NCBI GenBank assembly: GCA_036873135.1
Contig: JAPTYO010000011.1
Span: forward strand, 9,756,747-9,820,746
From: Clarkia xantiana subsp. parviflora
Lineage: Eukaryota; Streptophyta; Magnoliopsida; Myrtales; Onagraceae
Reading direction: 5' to 3'
DNA: 64,000 nt
In this document: positions 1 through 10,330 of the stretch, one piece after another
Position numbering within the stretch: position 1 is the first letter of the stretch
Layout of the letters: the number at the start of each line of letters is the position of its first letter
Translations under genes and position numbers: made by a program
The notes under the pieces: generated by a model
What the model was told of the DNA's origin: nothing
What the model saw: only the letters and a program-made list of their open reading frames with translations
Database searches by the model: none

Positions 1-3
1 GCT

Positions 4-2371
4 ATGAGTAAGTCCACCACTCCTCTATCGCAGACTCCTTTTAATTCTGACGTTGAGGATGACTTGGAGGTAGATTTGGTTTCACAAGTAGATAGTGTTT
101 TGGGCACTGATGAGGGAGTAGCTGCTGAGCATTTTGTTGAGGCACCTCCCGTTGAAGAGACGGAAGTGTTGGTTAGATATTACACTAACCGTTTGGATAG
201 GCCCTTGTTTGCACTGTATGCGAGTGCTTCTGGACTTGACCCTCGCGTAGAGGCTGTTTATCCTTTTGATGTGCTTCGTAAGAGTAGTTTAGGAGATACT
301 ACTCCCCCACCTACAGACTTGTCAGTCGTTTATACATCTCATGTTAGGGAGGGTTTACGCTTTCCATATTGCCTTGACTTGATTGAGCTTTGTAGTGGTT
401 ATGGGATTTCCCCTTTAGATCTTGCACCCAATGGAATTCGGGTGTGGACTTGCTTTAGGGTGCTGTTTCACAAGCAGTCATGGCATTATTCTCCCACCAT
501 CTTTCGTTGTTTCTATCAGCTTAAGAGTCCGGATTTTGCGGGATTGTGTAGTGTGAAAGTACGCTGGCCGAACTTGCAAGGTGATGGGTTTGAGGAACTT
601 GGCCTTGGCGAAGCCAAGTGGGATTCTAGTTATCGATTGGTTGCCGCCGCGGATCGCTCTGCCGATCATTGGAGGCACCATTACTTTTTTGCTCATGATG
701 CGGGTACGACTTGGGACATCGAAAATATTCGGAAATCTGATCCCGCGCCTGCTTTTCGGGAACTCTCCTCGCTGGATAGGGAGGTGATAAAGCAGATATA
801 TCACTGTCAGCGATCGTGTGGTTTTATTTGTTCGATGCGCGCCTCTGATCAGGAGTTGGTCGATGTTGGGATTCATGTGCTCCCTTCTGCGGCTTCGGTA
901 TGTTAAGCAATTTTATAACTTTTTACCGTGTTGCAATGTAGGTTGGTTTGACGGAAAAAGCTCGTCTTTGCAGACGGCAGCCGCTCGCAAGATTGCCTCT
1001 AACGGAAGGATTGTTCCATCTCTTGCTCCCGGAGCATCGGCGGCTTCCGGTCATGGAAAAGGTAAACTGCTTAAATAAACAGTCTTTCTTGCACTGTCTT
1101 AGTTTAGTTGTATTTTGATTGTAACTTTGTGTGCTATTTGCAGGTTGCAAGACGCTTGTTACTGATCGCGTTGTTGCCGCTCCTGATCCTGCCAAACGGT
1201 CCACTGCTGGGACGCGTTCTTCGAGCAGTTCGAAGCGCCCGAAGACTATTGTGACCGTTCCTACTCCTTCCTGCCATAAAGGGAAGGAAGTTGACGGTTG
1301 CAAGGATGCGCTGTCTGCCCCCCGCTCGAAGGAGCGGTCAGAGGTGGAACGTTCTCTTCCTTCTGGTATAAGCTGAACACTTGTCTGTGTGCTTTTGTGC
1401 GCTTTGTTTTTGGGTTTTGCATAACTCTAGTTGGTTTGCATGTAGTGCTCCCACCACTTGGACGTGCGGATCTGCTTCATCCTTTGGAAGGTGATATTTC
1501 GGATGATAAGTGGATGCCATATGTGACAGGAGATTGTACTTTCCCCAGGAGTTCCTGGCTTAGCATGCCAGAAGTTGGTGTGCGTGTTCTTCATCGATCC
1601 GTTCCTCCTGGAGATCGACTTGTTCGGCCCTCGAGCGACGAAGAGGCGCGAACCTTTGTTGAGAGATCGTTATCTGGATTCACACCAGTAAGTATCTTTC
1701 TTTGCTTTGCTATGCTCGTTATTTCCGAACATGTATGCTTATTGTCCTGTTGTTTTCAGGTTATGTCTGACATGGTGCACATGGCCTCCTTCATGTTGGA
1801 ACTTGTCCAGGACAAGCGTGCTATTGCCGATAAAGCTGTCGTTGTGTCCAGGGAGCTTAAGGAAGCTAAGGATGAAGTGCGCCGTCTTTCTTTGAAGATG
1901 ACGGATTTTGATGCCCGTTATGATTCTGATCATGCCCGCCTTATTCAGCTTGAATCTGAGAATGTTGCCATTGAGAAGGCGATTTCTGACAATGCGGGCA
2001 AACACAAGGTTGCCTGTCGGAAAGTGCGCGAAGAGGAAATGAAGGCCGGCATTGAGGAGGGACTTGGAAAGTTCCCTACTACTCCTGAGTTTGACAGCGC
2101 GGTTACTGCTGCTGCTACGGCGAAGGCCGCTCCTATGCTCAGCGAGTTTGCTGAAGACTTTGTTCGTAGAGTGAGCATTCTTGTTCCCGGCTTTCCCTTT
2201 GATAGGTTAGGACCGTATGGGGAGTTTGCGGTTGGGCAAGTTGCCGAGCTCCATCGTTTGGATACTGCAGCAGCACAGTTTGCCTTTTTGTTTGGAGAAG
2301 ACGGTGGCGACACTAATGTGCAACTTCTGCCTGTTCCGCCCAGTCCTGTCAGAGATGATGGCATTCTTTGA
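4..2371 (+). CDS. Additional ORF (aORF) of a Tat-like Gypsy element, Transposase_28-type with coiled coil, split by introns
   Basis: The 298-residue first exon (4-897) carries a segment (residues about 112-152, with GLRFPYCLDL and SPLDLAPNG) that resembles the plant 'putative gypsy type transposon' domain (PF04195 type). Further exons can be drawn with GT-AG borders: 942-1061, 1144-1365, 1446-1687 and 1760-2371. The last two keep frame; exon 3 is Ser/Lys-rich and exon 5 begins with a long charged coiled coil. Joining exon 2 to exon 3 is off by one nucleotide, so the gene is either broken there or the border is wrong. It lies antisense to gag and protease at 4.3-7.5 kb. Extra ORFs in antisense to gag-pol are known in Tat-lineage Gypsy elements; their role is unknown. 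A host gene is unlikely. Confidence 0.6.
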
Positions 2372-3079
2372 TCTGTGCCATCTTTTGGATATATTGAACT
2401 CATTTCCGAGTCTGTTTGCCCCCCGGCTTCTATGTTTGGAACCTTGTTGGAGTTTTTCCTTGGTTGTTGCTAGTGACTTGTTCGCTTTGAACTACGTCCT
2501 TTAAACCTGCTTTATGCATAGCAGTTTGCATGATAACTTGTTAGTAATATTTCATACCGTTATCACTTACTGTGTTTGTTGAATGTGGATGACTAGTAAC
2601 GTAGACATAGTCCCCGCAGCCGTGACCGATAGCCACTTCTTGATTGATGACTTGAGATGTACTCAAGATTGCTTGCATGATGCATTACGCATGTTGCCCT
2701 TCTTTCCGGAATAGCTTGCCGCTATATATGTGGTAACCTGTCAAGTATTTCGCGTATAGCGACTTTTCTTAACAAGTAGTATATTTGAAAGGTGTTATCT
2801 TGGCTAAGCAAGATACTAGTTTATACCGTCTCTTAGTTCCACTCTAAGGTGACGTTGTACAAGACTCGACTTGTAAATTTTATGAGTTTTAAGCAGGGTG
2901 CGCACCTGCCAGCGTGTATCAACCCGCGTTGGGGAAGCATACGTAAAAACATTTTGGTTTTTGAAAAAATATTTGTGATACGTGATTTCTGCGTCCAGCG
3001 ACCACGTAACACGTTTTGAAAATATGTATTGTGATGCATGATTTATGCGTCCAGGAATCATGCAACACGGTTTGAAAAT
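2372..3079. other. Non-coding interior of the Tat-like element
   Basis: No convincing gene on either strand. From about 2930 there are two degenerate copies of a motif with 'tgcgtccag' and 'aacac(g)ttttgaaaat', which lead into the 66-bp array. This lies between the antisense extra ORF and the tandem repeats. Confidence 0.5.
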
Positions 3080-3640
3080 CTGTAGTACGGAATTGTCATC
3101 TAACAAGAGGACTTTTGCCGTAAAGTGTGAACCCTTGAACAGGAATTCATAGTACGGGATTGTCATCTAACAAGAGGACGTTCGCCGTATAGAGTGAACC
3201 CTAAACAGGAATTCATAGTATGAGATTGTCGTCTAATAAGAGGACATTCGCCATAAAGAGTGAACCCTAAACAGGAATTCATAGTATGGGATTGTCGTCT
3301 AACAAGAGGACATTCGCCATAAAGAGTGAACCCTAAACAGGAATTCATAGTACGGGATTGTCGTCTAACAAGAGGACATTCGCCATAAAGAGTGAACCCT
3401 AAACAGGAATTCATAGTACGGGATTGTCGTCTAACAAGAGGACATTCGCCATAAAGAGTGAACCCTAAACAGGAATTCATAGTACGGGATTGTCGTCTAA
3501 CAAGATGACATTCGCCATAAAGAGTGAACCCTAAACAGGAATTCATAGTATGGGATTGTCGTCTACCAAGAGGACATTCGCCATAAAGAGTGAACCCTAA
3601 ACAGGAATTCACACTTATTGTAGCGTGGGGTTGTTGTCTA
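3080..3640. repeat. 66-bp tandem repeat array inside the Tat-like element
   Basis: Seven almost identical 66-bp units start with AGGAATTCAT at 3141, 3207, 3273, 3339, 3405, 3471 and 3537, with degenerate part units on both sides. Because 66 is a multiple of 3, the minus strand stays open for 149 codons (3163-3612) as a 22-residue repeat; this is probably a by-product of the unit length, as there is no start context or domain. Tandem arrays between pol and the 3' LTR or near extra ORFs are common in Tat-lineage elements. Confidence 0.9.
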
Positions 3641-4314
3641 ACAAGAGAACTTCCGCCACTTATGGGGAGATCAGTCCCTTATTGTATTTGCCCGTCCTGT
3701 TCTGAATCCAGGGAATGGCGATGAACATGAGGATTTGCCTCTAACCAGAGATGTCACAGCATGTCATTTGTATGTCATCAATAGGACATTTGTAGATAGA
3801 ATGTCATTAATATGACGTTTGAAGTAGGGCGTTATTGGTATAACGCTTTTAAAGTAGAAAGGTTGCAATTATGTCCTTGCAAATATGTTGTTGCAGCATG
3901 CTGACTTTGAATATATCTTGGGTTTAATTCCAAGTTGTTGATTCCATGATGACGCCTTTTGATGTGGTCGTCAATATGAGTAAGTTGTTGTTGATGATAA
4001 GCGTTGTCATAACGCGTGATAGATTTTTTGCTTGCACATGGCATAATCTTGGATTGTTGATGTAGATAATAAGTGCGCAGTTTTGTTACTTCGCGTTTAA
4101 ATCAAAATAGCATGCAAGACATAGATATGTACCTACAAATGTAGATTGACTTCATTAGATACTTGCGCGTATTTACATTGTTGTTTTTTTTAGAAGGCGT
4201 CAACCGATCATTCCTTCTTAAAACATGTAAAGGAACTAGATGCGATGATACTAAAAGCATTTAGAATAGAAATGCGCAAAGTAATCGGAAAGATAGTTAT
4301 TTATCCCGTCTCTT
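3641..4314. other. Non-coding interior, no gene seen
   Basis: Short ORFs only. There is a short run of 'tgtcat-aatatgac' type repeats at about 3750-3840 and nothing that resembles reverse transcriptase, RNase H or integrase, which a full Tat element would carry downstream of protease. Confidence 0.5.
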
Positions 4315-4923
4315 TCATAGTTGGTTTGATGATGATGTCGGAGAGTCGATTGCAACAAATCGCCTTAACGCGCCCAGCGCGATGCATTCTTCGATCTCCC
4401 ATCTCAGTGGTAGACACATGTTTGTGTTGTGCCCCCAGGTCTTGTGGTATTTGCACCATTCCTTAACGTTGTTGCCCAAGAAAGCAGTCTTCGGAACAAG
4501 TGGACTCGGGAGCTTGTTTTCGAGTAGGTTGACGTAAATGTCTTCAGCAACCGTGTTTAGCGGTGTGAAGATGTTGTCCATATTGATGCTTGCGCCCTCC
4601 TATTTGTTCGTTTCAGCTTGAACTTCTTTGTCCCAACTGAGGGGTGTACCCCACCTCCGTTCTTGTTCACACAAGTCTGCTGTCTCGAGCTTGTCTTTTA
4701 GATCCGCCATGGTTTTGGTTGTTCGCCATCCATGAGTTCTTCCGAAGAGAAGGAAGGATCTGGCGTTCATGTTTGCATAGAACACGCTTATCACTTCCTC
4801 TCTTGTTGCTTTTGCCAAAGAGGCGTTGGCAACGAATCTGTTGAAGTAGTTCATGATTGGCTCACCTTGACGAGCCATATATGGTTCCATGACGAATACT
4901 GAATGTACTCTTGTGGCTTCCAA
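4315..4923 (-). pseudogene. Second, partial gag copy downstream of protease
   Basis: Read on the minus strand, 4923-4600 and 4581-4315 are in one frame, separated by an in-frame stop at 4600-4602. The first part resembles the C-terminal half of a retrotransposon gag domain (RQGEPIMNYFNRFV, then TMADLKDKLETADL). The second carries a CKYHKTWGHNTNMC zinc-binding-like motif followed by an EECIALGALRRFV segment, the counterpart of CENHKVFGHETDIC and FFKGELKQFV in the upstream gag-pro frame. It is therefore a diverged duplicate of the gag C-terminus, placed after the protease. The frame is broken at least once, so it is probably not translated whole. Confidence 0.6.
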
Positions 4924-5933
4924 ACTATAACAGCTTGTTCCTGCCTTCCATCATCAACGACTTTCTGCTTCTTGAAAGAATTTACCATCGCCACATGGAA
5001 ATGGTGCTTTGCTCTTAGGGCGTTGACGTAACAACGTCTTGCGGTTATCTGGTCGCCCAGTACTTCCCCGATCCCATGGTCCGTAGGGAACTTCATCTTC
5101 TGGTGGACGGTAGAGGGCACGATCACGTAAGGGTTGATCGTTGTTCGTCCCAAAATTCCATTATAGGCCCCAAGAGATTCCACAACGACGAAAGTGACGT
5201 TGACGTGAAACGCTTTCCACCCTTGGCCAAGGATGACAGGAAGTGTGATCGTTCCCAGGGGGTGTGTAGCTGCCCCGGCAAAGCTGACTAGCGAGTAGGT
5301 TCCCGGAGTCAAGTCTTTGACTGATCTTCCCAGTTTCTCTAGCACTTTGACATGTAGAATGTCAGCGGAGCTTCCACCATCAACGAGGATTCTTTTCACA
5401 TCATATCTGTCGATGTCCATGGTTATGACTAAAGCGTCATCGTGAGGATAAACGATATGCTTTAAGTCTTCCCTGGAAAATTGGATAACCACGTCGTCTT
5501 GCTCCGGCAGCTTGCGCTTTCCGTATTTCGGCAATGTTGCTGCTTGGGATGCATAAATTTCCCGAGCATTAGACACTTGTCCTCCAGCAGCAGGTCCTCC
5601 GTGGATGACGTTGATGACACCTCGATTGGCTGGCGGAGGGTTGTCGTTGACTTTCTCTTTGCCTTTATTTCCTCTCTTTGATGACTCTGCTTGAGCCTTC
5701 TTTGGGTGGTTGTCGCCTTGATTGACGAATTGCTTCAATTCGCCCTTGAAGAAGAAGTTGTTTATGCGGAAACGTAGGCTGACACAGATGTCCGTCTCGT
5801 GGCCGAAGACCTTGTGGTTTTCACACCACTTGTCTTTGTCTTTCCCCAGCGGGCCTTTTCTGAAATTGTTCGGCTCTTTCCACATGTTCGCATCCTTCAT
5901 TTCCCTCAATATTACGGATAGCGGGGCATTCAA
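4851..5933 (-). CDS. Tat-like Gypsy gag C-terminus and aspartic protease
   Basis: The 360-residue frame starts in the gag tail with a CENHKVFGHETDIC zinc-binding-like motif (residues about 37-50), followed by a low-complexity linker and a retropepsin-like domain at about 150-290. The catalytic motif reads LVDGGSSADIL, the DGGS form usual in this clade rather than DTGS, followed by the hydrophobic-hydrophobic-Gly strand AYNGILGRTTI. It is in the same frame as the gag upstream, separated only by the stop at 6021-6023, so the two were probably one polyprotein. The protein would process Gag. No RT follows; instead the frame runs into the second gag copy at about 4930. Confidence 0.75.
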   Translation of the reverse strand: MNAPLSVILREMKDANMWKEPNNFRKGPLGKDKDKWCENHKVFGHETDICVSLRFRINNFFFKGELKQFVNQGDNHPKKAQAESSKRGNKGKEKVNDNPPPANRGVINVIHGGPAAGGQVSNAREIYASQAATLPKYGKRKLPEQDDVVIQFSREDLKHIVYPHDDALVITMDIDRYDVKRILVDGGSSADILHVKVLEKLGRSVKDLTPGTYSLVSFAGAATHPLGTITLPVILGQGWKAFHVNVTFVVVESLGAYNGILGRTTINPYVIVPSTVHQKMKFPTDHGIGEVLGDQITARRCYVNALRAKHHFHVAMVNSFKKQKVVDDGRQEQAVIVWKPQEYIQYSSWNHIWLVKVSQS

Positions 5934-6020
5934 TGGAATGCAGTCAGCGAGGTTTACTTCTTTTGGCTTCTGGAAATCTCCTTGAAAAGGCCTTTTCGGC
6001 TGAGGCTGCCAATTTCTTCC

Positions 6021-7451
6021 TTACTGACCGCTTGAGGGCGGTTTTGCTTGATTCTGCTTTGGGTTTTCTTTTGCCTTTGCCGCAGAGACTTTCGCCTTGT
6101 TCTGGCTCCTGAACCTTTCGAGGTCCACGTACTCTTTAACTCTTGCGGCTAACTCTTCTAGAGTTTCAGCCGGGCGCTTTGCCATCTTTTCTGCTAGGGT
6201 ATAGCCTCTTCGTCCGAGGTTTCGGATGAATGCTCGCACTATCTCTCCTTCTGTCAGGTTTCCCTGAATATCCGAGATATTCTGGTTGAAGCGAACGTAG
6301 TACTCAGCGAGAGATTCTTCATTTTGCTGCTGGACGTCGTCCAGAGCATTTGTTCCTTTCAGCAATGTGTGTTCGCCCATGTATCGTTGAATGAATTTAG
6401 CCTTCAGGTTTGCCCATGAGGTGATGCTTCCGCATGGCAGCGAGAAGAACCGGTGTGCTGCATTCCCGGCAAGAGTTTGTGCAAACGTCATTGCAAAGTG
6501 GTGTGGGTTCTTCGTTCTGCCTAGCAGAGAGGCCTCGTGCTTCTGCACGTGTTCCACTGGATCTCCTTTTCCGCGATAGAGATCTCCTCCAATCCGGTAC
6601 AGTGCGTCTGGGACGCGACTGTTCACAAGGTGGTCCGCGAACGGATGTGACGCCCTTTCTTCAAGTGCGTGCATACCCTTCATCTTTGCTTCTTTCATCT
6701 TCTTCTCCACCATTTCTTCTAACATCTCGGCAGTAAACCCTTTTACAGGTTCAGCATAACCCGTTGAAGGATTTTGCCGACCAGTGTTATGGTAGATGTC
6801 AGATTGATCTCTGCTTGTGGCCTGGAAGGGATCATCCCTCGTTGGCTGCTGTGGGCAGTGGTATGGGGGTTGCCTTTCATTATTACACTGACGGGCTCCT
6901 TGGGAAGGAGTATATGAACGTGCGGCATCATATCTTGCATGTTGGTTTCTGCCCTGGAATGGACCGCCTTGACGGGTAGTGTCTTGCGACATTTCTCTTG
7001 TCGGTGCAGCGTGCTCCTGGTTGGTTGGAGGTGGTTGAGCCGCATATCCTTGATTTTTTAGTGACTCGCGGAATGCAAGTAACTCTTCCAGCGCAGCCAT
7101 CATTGCTGGAGTAACGGTAGGCATCGGGTTTGCTTCCGTTCTTTGTTGTTCGCCTTGCGGCATTTCTGTCTGAGATTCATCATCATCATGCATCTCTGGC
7201 TCGAAACCAGGTGGGGGTGAGTGATGCTCGTCCCTTGGCTCTTGGTGGTTGTGATGTGCGTCGGGCACATCCTCGATTGGCATGGATGAAGCTACGGAAG
7301 TAGCTCTCGGTATGTGGGAAGGTCCTAACTGGCTTCCAGCCGGCTTCTGACCTCCTGCTCTTTTGTTTGCCGGACACTTCTTAGGACGTCCAGACCTTTT
7401 CCTTGTATTTCTCGTATTAACCTCTTCGGGAGGGTTGCGATCACTCGTCAT
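6021..7451 (-). CDS. gag: Gag of Tat-like Gypsy element
   Basis: 476 residues. The N-terminal half is Pro/Gln/His-rich and low in complexity; residues about 265-450 match the retrotransposon gag fold (HPFADHLVNSRVP near its start, ITSWANLKAKFIQRY in the middle, LAEYYVRFNQ and FIRNLGRRGYTLAEKMA later). Gag packages element RNA into cytoplasmic particles. The start ATG lies 26 bp inside the primer-binding site, which is unusually close. The frame ends in a single TAA at 6021-6023 and stays open beyond it in the same frame into the zinc motif and protease. The reading frame is otherwise intact, which suggests a fairly recent insertion. Confidence 0.8.
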   Translation of the reverse strand: MTSDRNPPEEVNTRNTRKRSGRPKKCPANKRAGGQKPAGSQLGPSHIPRATSVASSMPIEDVPDAHHNHQEPRDEHHSPPPGFEPEMHDDDESQTEMPQGEQQRTEANPMPTVTPAMMAALEELLAFRESLKNQGYAAQPPPTNQEHAAPTREMSQDTTRQGGPFQGRNQHARYDAARSYTPSQGARQCNNERQPPYHCPQQPTRDDPFQATSRDQSDIYHNTGRQNPSTGYAEPVKGFTAEMLEEMVEKKMKEAKMKGMHALEERASHPFADHLVNSRVPDALYRIGGDLYRGKGDPVEHVQKHEASLLGRTKNPHHFAMTFAQTLAGNAAHRFFSLPCGSITSWANLKAKFIQRYMGEHTLLKGTNALDDVQQQNEESLAEYYVRFNQNISDIQGNLTEGEIVRAFIRNLGRRGYTLAEKMAKRPAETLEELAARVKEYVDLERFRSQNKAKVSAAKAKENPKQNQAKPPSSGQ

Positions 7452-7475
7452 GTCTTTGCGGTATGGTAGCTTTTG

Positions 7476-7494
7476 TTCCCCGGAGACGGCGCCA
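7476..7494 (-). other. Primer-binding site, tRNA-Asp type
   Basis: On the minus strand the sequence reads TGGCGCCGTCTCCGGGGA, which pairs with the 3' end of plant tRNA-Asp apart from two bases. It lies two bases inside the LTR end (CA at 7498-7497) and just before gag. This primer type is typical of the Athila/Tat clade. Confidence 0.8.
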
Positions 7495-7812
7495 AATGTT
7501 GCGTCCTGGGTGAACTGGGTCGGATAGACGCGTCTGTCTGAGTGGGTTGTTCGGGTTTTGGGCTGACACCCTTCGCCTGGAAGAGGTATTCGCCTTATGC
7601 CGATGACGAGTGTTCGGTTTTAACGCTGTGTCTCGGAAAAAGTCGGTGTCTCGGGAGGAGTCTGTGTCTCGGTAAACGGTTGTGTCTCAGGAAATGGCGG
7701 CTTGTGCACAAGTCTGAACGTCTGGGCACATCTTACTCCTATTTCTTTTCCTCGCCTTAGCTTTGGGGCCCGTTTCCTGCACAAATGGCCAGTACTAGCA
7801 CGGAGAGGGGGC

Positions 7813-7838
7813 GGGGGGGGGGGGGGGGGGGGGGGGGG
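7813..7838 (+). repeat. Homopolymer of 26 G
   Basis: Uninterrupted G run preceded by GGGGGC at 7807-7812. It lies in the R-U5 part of the Tat-like LTR; element RNA would carry it as poly-C. The exact length may be affected by assembly. Confidence 0.85.
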
Positions 7839-7990
7839 TGCTAGTGGAGCCCTCTCCGATGCCTAAGTCACGATTGGGGCTAAAAAGGTAATCTTAGAGA
7901 GAGAAAATATTTCTAGAGAGAAGTCAGAGCTCAAAATGCCAAAGTTGGGCAAAATGAGAGGATGTGTGAAAATGGGTGGTCAAGGCCTCC

Positions 7991-7998
7991 TATTTATA
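7991..7998 (-). promoter_or_regulatory. LTR TATA box driving gag
   Basis: TATAAATA on the minus strand in a GC-richer setting, with the transcribed LTR, primer site and gag downstream in the expected order. Confidence 0.7.
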
Positions 7999-8337
7999 GG
8001 CTTCCTTGGGACCGGACCCGGTTTTGGAGCGGTTTGATGACGGTTCAAAAGCAAGCGGTAACCGTCATCAATATTGGCAATGCGCGAACTCGACTTCTCT
8101 ATACGTAACGGTAATCGCGTAAACGGTAATCGCACAATACCCGTAGTGCAATCCGGATCTCGTCGACTTTGGGCAATTCGGCGAGGTCCGGCTTGCCGCG
8201 CAACCCGGACGCGCGTAACGCGCTTCCATACCGTTTTGACCCTCGGGAGACGTTTTTCGAATTGTGATGTGATTTTTGACGTGTTTACGAGGCCCGAAAT
8301 ATAAATACGAACCCGAATTGGACATATATCCATCACA

Positions 8338-8475
8338 TGATATTGCTGGATTCAACGTCCGAGTTATACATTGCTCTAAGTGTTGAAGTTTGGAAGGACG
8401 AAAACATCATCAATTTGGATGATTTATTTCAGTTGTCCATTATCTATCCAGGTTACTTGGAATGTCTTTTATTTT
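8338..8475 (+). other. Possible exon fragment of unknown origin
   Basis: The plus strand between the Tat-like LTR and the AT-rich Helitron is open and balanced in composition: it reads ILLDSTSELYIALSVEVW, then NIINLDDLFQLSIIYPG, and ends at a CCAG|GTTACT splice-donor-like site at about 8454. I do not recognise the protein. It may be a captured or truncated host exon, or chance. Confidence 0.25.
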
Positions 8476-8652
8476 TCTCTCCCTATATAATTATTATATA
8501 TAATCATATATATCTGCATTATATTTTATAATTAGTTCGTTTTAGACTTTTACGAATATAAAAAGTAATTTTATAGGGTGATTTGTTTCGTAATTTAAAT
8601 TCGTTAGCTAAAGCCAACATTCTAATAGTTCTAAATAGATGGATTTTTCTAG

Positions 8653-8870
8653 CATGCTCCAAAAATATCATGCTTTTGGTTTTTTTATTACTAGGGTGGA
8701 CTTAATTGTAACATATGTAAAACTTTAAGTATTAAAAATTTTTTAACCACACCTAATATTTGCATTATACGATTAATAATATCAATTTTCCTCTAGGGTT
8801 CACTTTTAGGGTAATAGAAAAATACAAAAAAAAAAAATACCAAAAGAAAGCATGGTGCTCTTGGAGCATG
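8653..8870. mobile_element. Small inverted-repeat element, MITE-like
   Basis: Left end CATGCTCCAAAAATATCATG and right end reverse complement CATGCTCCAAGAGCACCATG pair imperfectly over about 45 bp, extending to TTTTGGT and CTAG motifs. I found no clear target duplication, so class and exact borders are open. Confidence 0.4.
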
Positions 8871-9270
8871 ATAAAAAGACCATAAATAGATTTATATTTG
8901 TATTATATTTATAGGTGTGTAAGTGAGTCATTAATTACTTATTGATGGACCATAACTCTATTCAAGATTAATCACATTGTCTAATATTACTATAATTTTT
9001 GTTAATTTTTTATTATTTTGTATCGAAATTCTTACTAACTATAGTGTGCATTTTCATTTTTTTTCGTCACTTATTTTAGTGTATAATTATATATGCATTT
9101 TTCTTAGTTCTTCTATATCGTCATGTGTGTTGCGCATGGTAATGGTTTCAAGCGGCACTTATTGCGATAATTTCTTATATATATTAATTACCTCTAAATT
9201 TTACTTTTGGTAAACTCATAATTTTTATTGATTTTATTTATTAGTTTTATTTAATTCTCACCAATTTTAA

Positions 9271-9277
<7 letters not shown>

Positions 9278-9321
<44 letters not shown>
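9278..9321. repeat. (TA)n microsatellite
   Basis: About 22 TA units without interruption. Confidence 0.95.
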
Positions 9322-9323
<2 letters not shown>

Positions 9324-9807
9324 CCTAAAATATATTTATCAATAGATTATTGTTCACATAATTGATTTTTTTAGGTACTTAGTATAGAGTATTAATCATT
9401 TATACTATAATATTTTGTAAAAGAAATTTCAAAAATAACACAAAATTTCAATATTTAAAGTTGTTAATTAAAATAGAATACGTAAAATTATATTCTAAAT
9501 AATTATTTTATTATATTTAATTTTAGATATATTTTTTCGCACATTTAACTAAATTTATTTTCTATATTTATTTCAATATTTTTTTTTAGTCATTTCTTCG
9601 TAGGAAAAACAAATAAATTAATTACCAAAATAATTATATAAACGTAATATAGGATTGCATTTAAAAAATAAATAAGGATATTTATATAAATAATAATACT
9701 TATATCTTCGGAGGGAAATTACTATTATACAATACTATGTATGCAATAGTATAAATACAATGTCTAGAAATATACTTATAAAATAATTCTTTGGGAAATA
9801 ATTTTAA

Positions 9808-10330
9808 GGGTTAACATGTCTTTTGGTCCATGATGTTTACTTTTGGGTTTTGGTCAATGATGTTTTTTTTTACCTAGTTTTGGTACCATATGTTTGCAGA
9901 TTTTTTTTAGTTTTGGTCTAACCGTTACATTCCGTCCATTTTTTGACATATTCAAGTCACGTGATCCACTCTAAACTTTAAATTTAGTCCCTTTAATACT
10001 TTCTTAACCTTTTTTTTTGTTCAATTTAGTCCCAAAGTTTCAAAATTGACCCCAATAGGACAATAGGTCCAATTAAATTTTTGAAACTTCGGGACTAAAT
10101 TGAACCAAAAAAAGGTTAGGAAAGTATTAGAGGGACTAAATTAAACAAAATTGAAAGTTTAGGGTAGATCACGTGACTTGTACATGTCAAAAAATGAACG
10201 GAATGTAACGGTTAGACCAAAACTAGAAAAAAATCTGCAAACATATGGTACCAAAACTAGGTAAAAAAAAACATCATTGACCAAAACCCAAAAGTTGTCA
10301 AACATCATAGACCAAAAGACCTATTAACCC
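9808..10330. mobile_element. Mutator-type foldback element 1 with 9-bp target duplication
   Basis: The 523-bp element opens GGGTTAACATGTC and closes with GACCTATTAACCC; the two arms pair over nearly the full length (about 250 bp each) around a short centre at about 10050-10070. It is flanked by identical 9-mers TAATTTTAA (9799-9807 and 10331-10339), the duplication length of Mutator-like elements. The arms contain repeats of 'TTTTGGTC..TGATGTTT' and a CACGTG. There is no transposase. Confidence 0.9.

Larger units (their letters stand above)
7497..8337 (-). mobile_element. 5' LTR of the Tat-like element (right border tentative)
   Basis: The inner border is clear: on the plus strand the LTR opens TGTTGCGTCC directly after the primer site. 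The outer border is a guess at the CA at 8336-8337, because the partner LTR lies left of the window. A TATA box (TATAAATA, minus strand, 7998-7991) puts the transcription start about 470 bp from the primer site, so gag mRNA runs leftwards. A 26-base G run lies in the transcribed part. Confidence 0.65.

Noticed and set aside
3163..3612. 149-codon minus-strand ORF made of 22-residue repeats
   Set aside because: It follows from a 66-bp unit being a multiple of 3. It has no start context, no domain, and lies in a non-coding part of the element.
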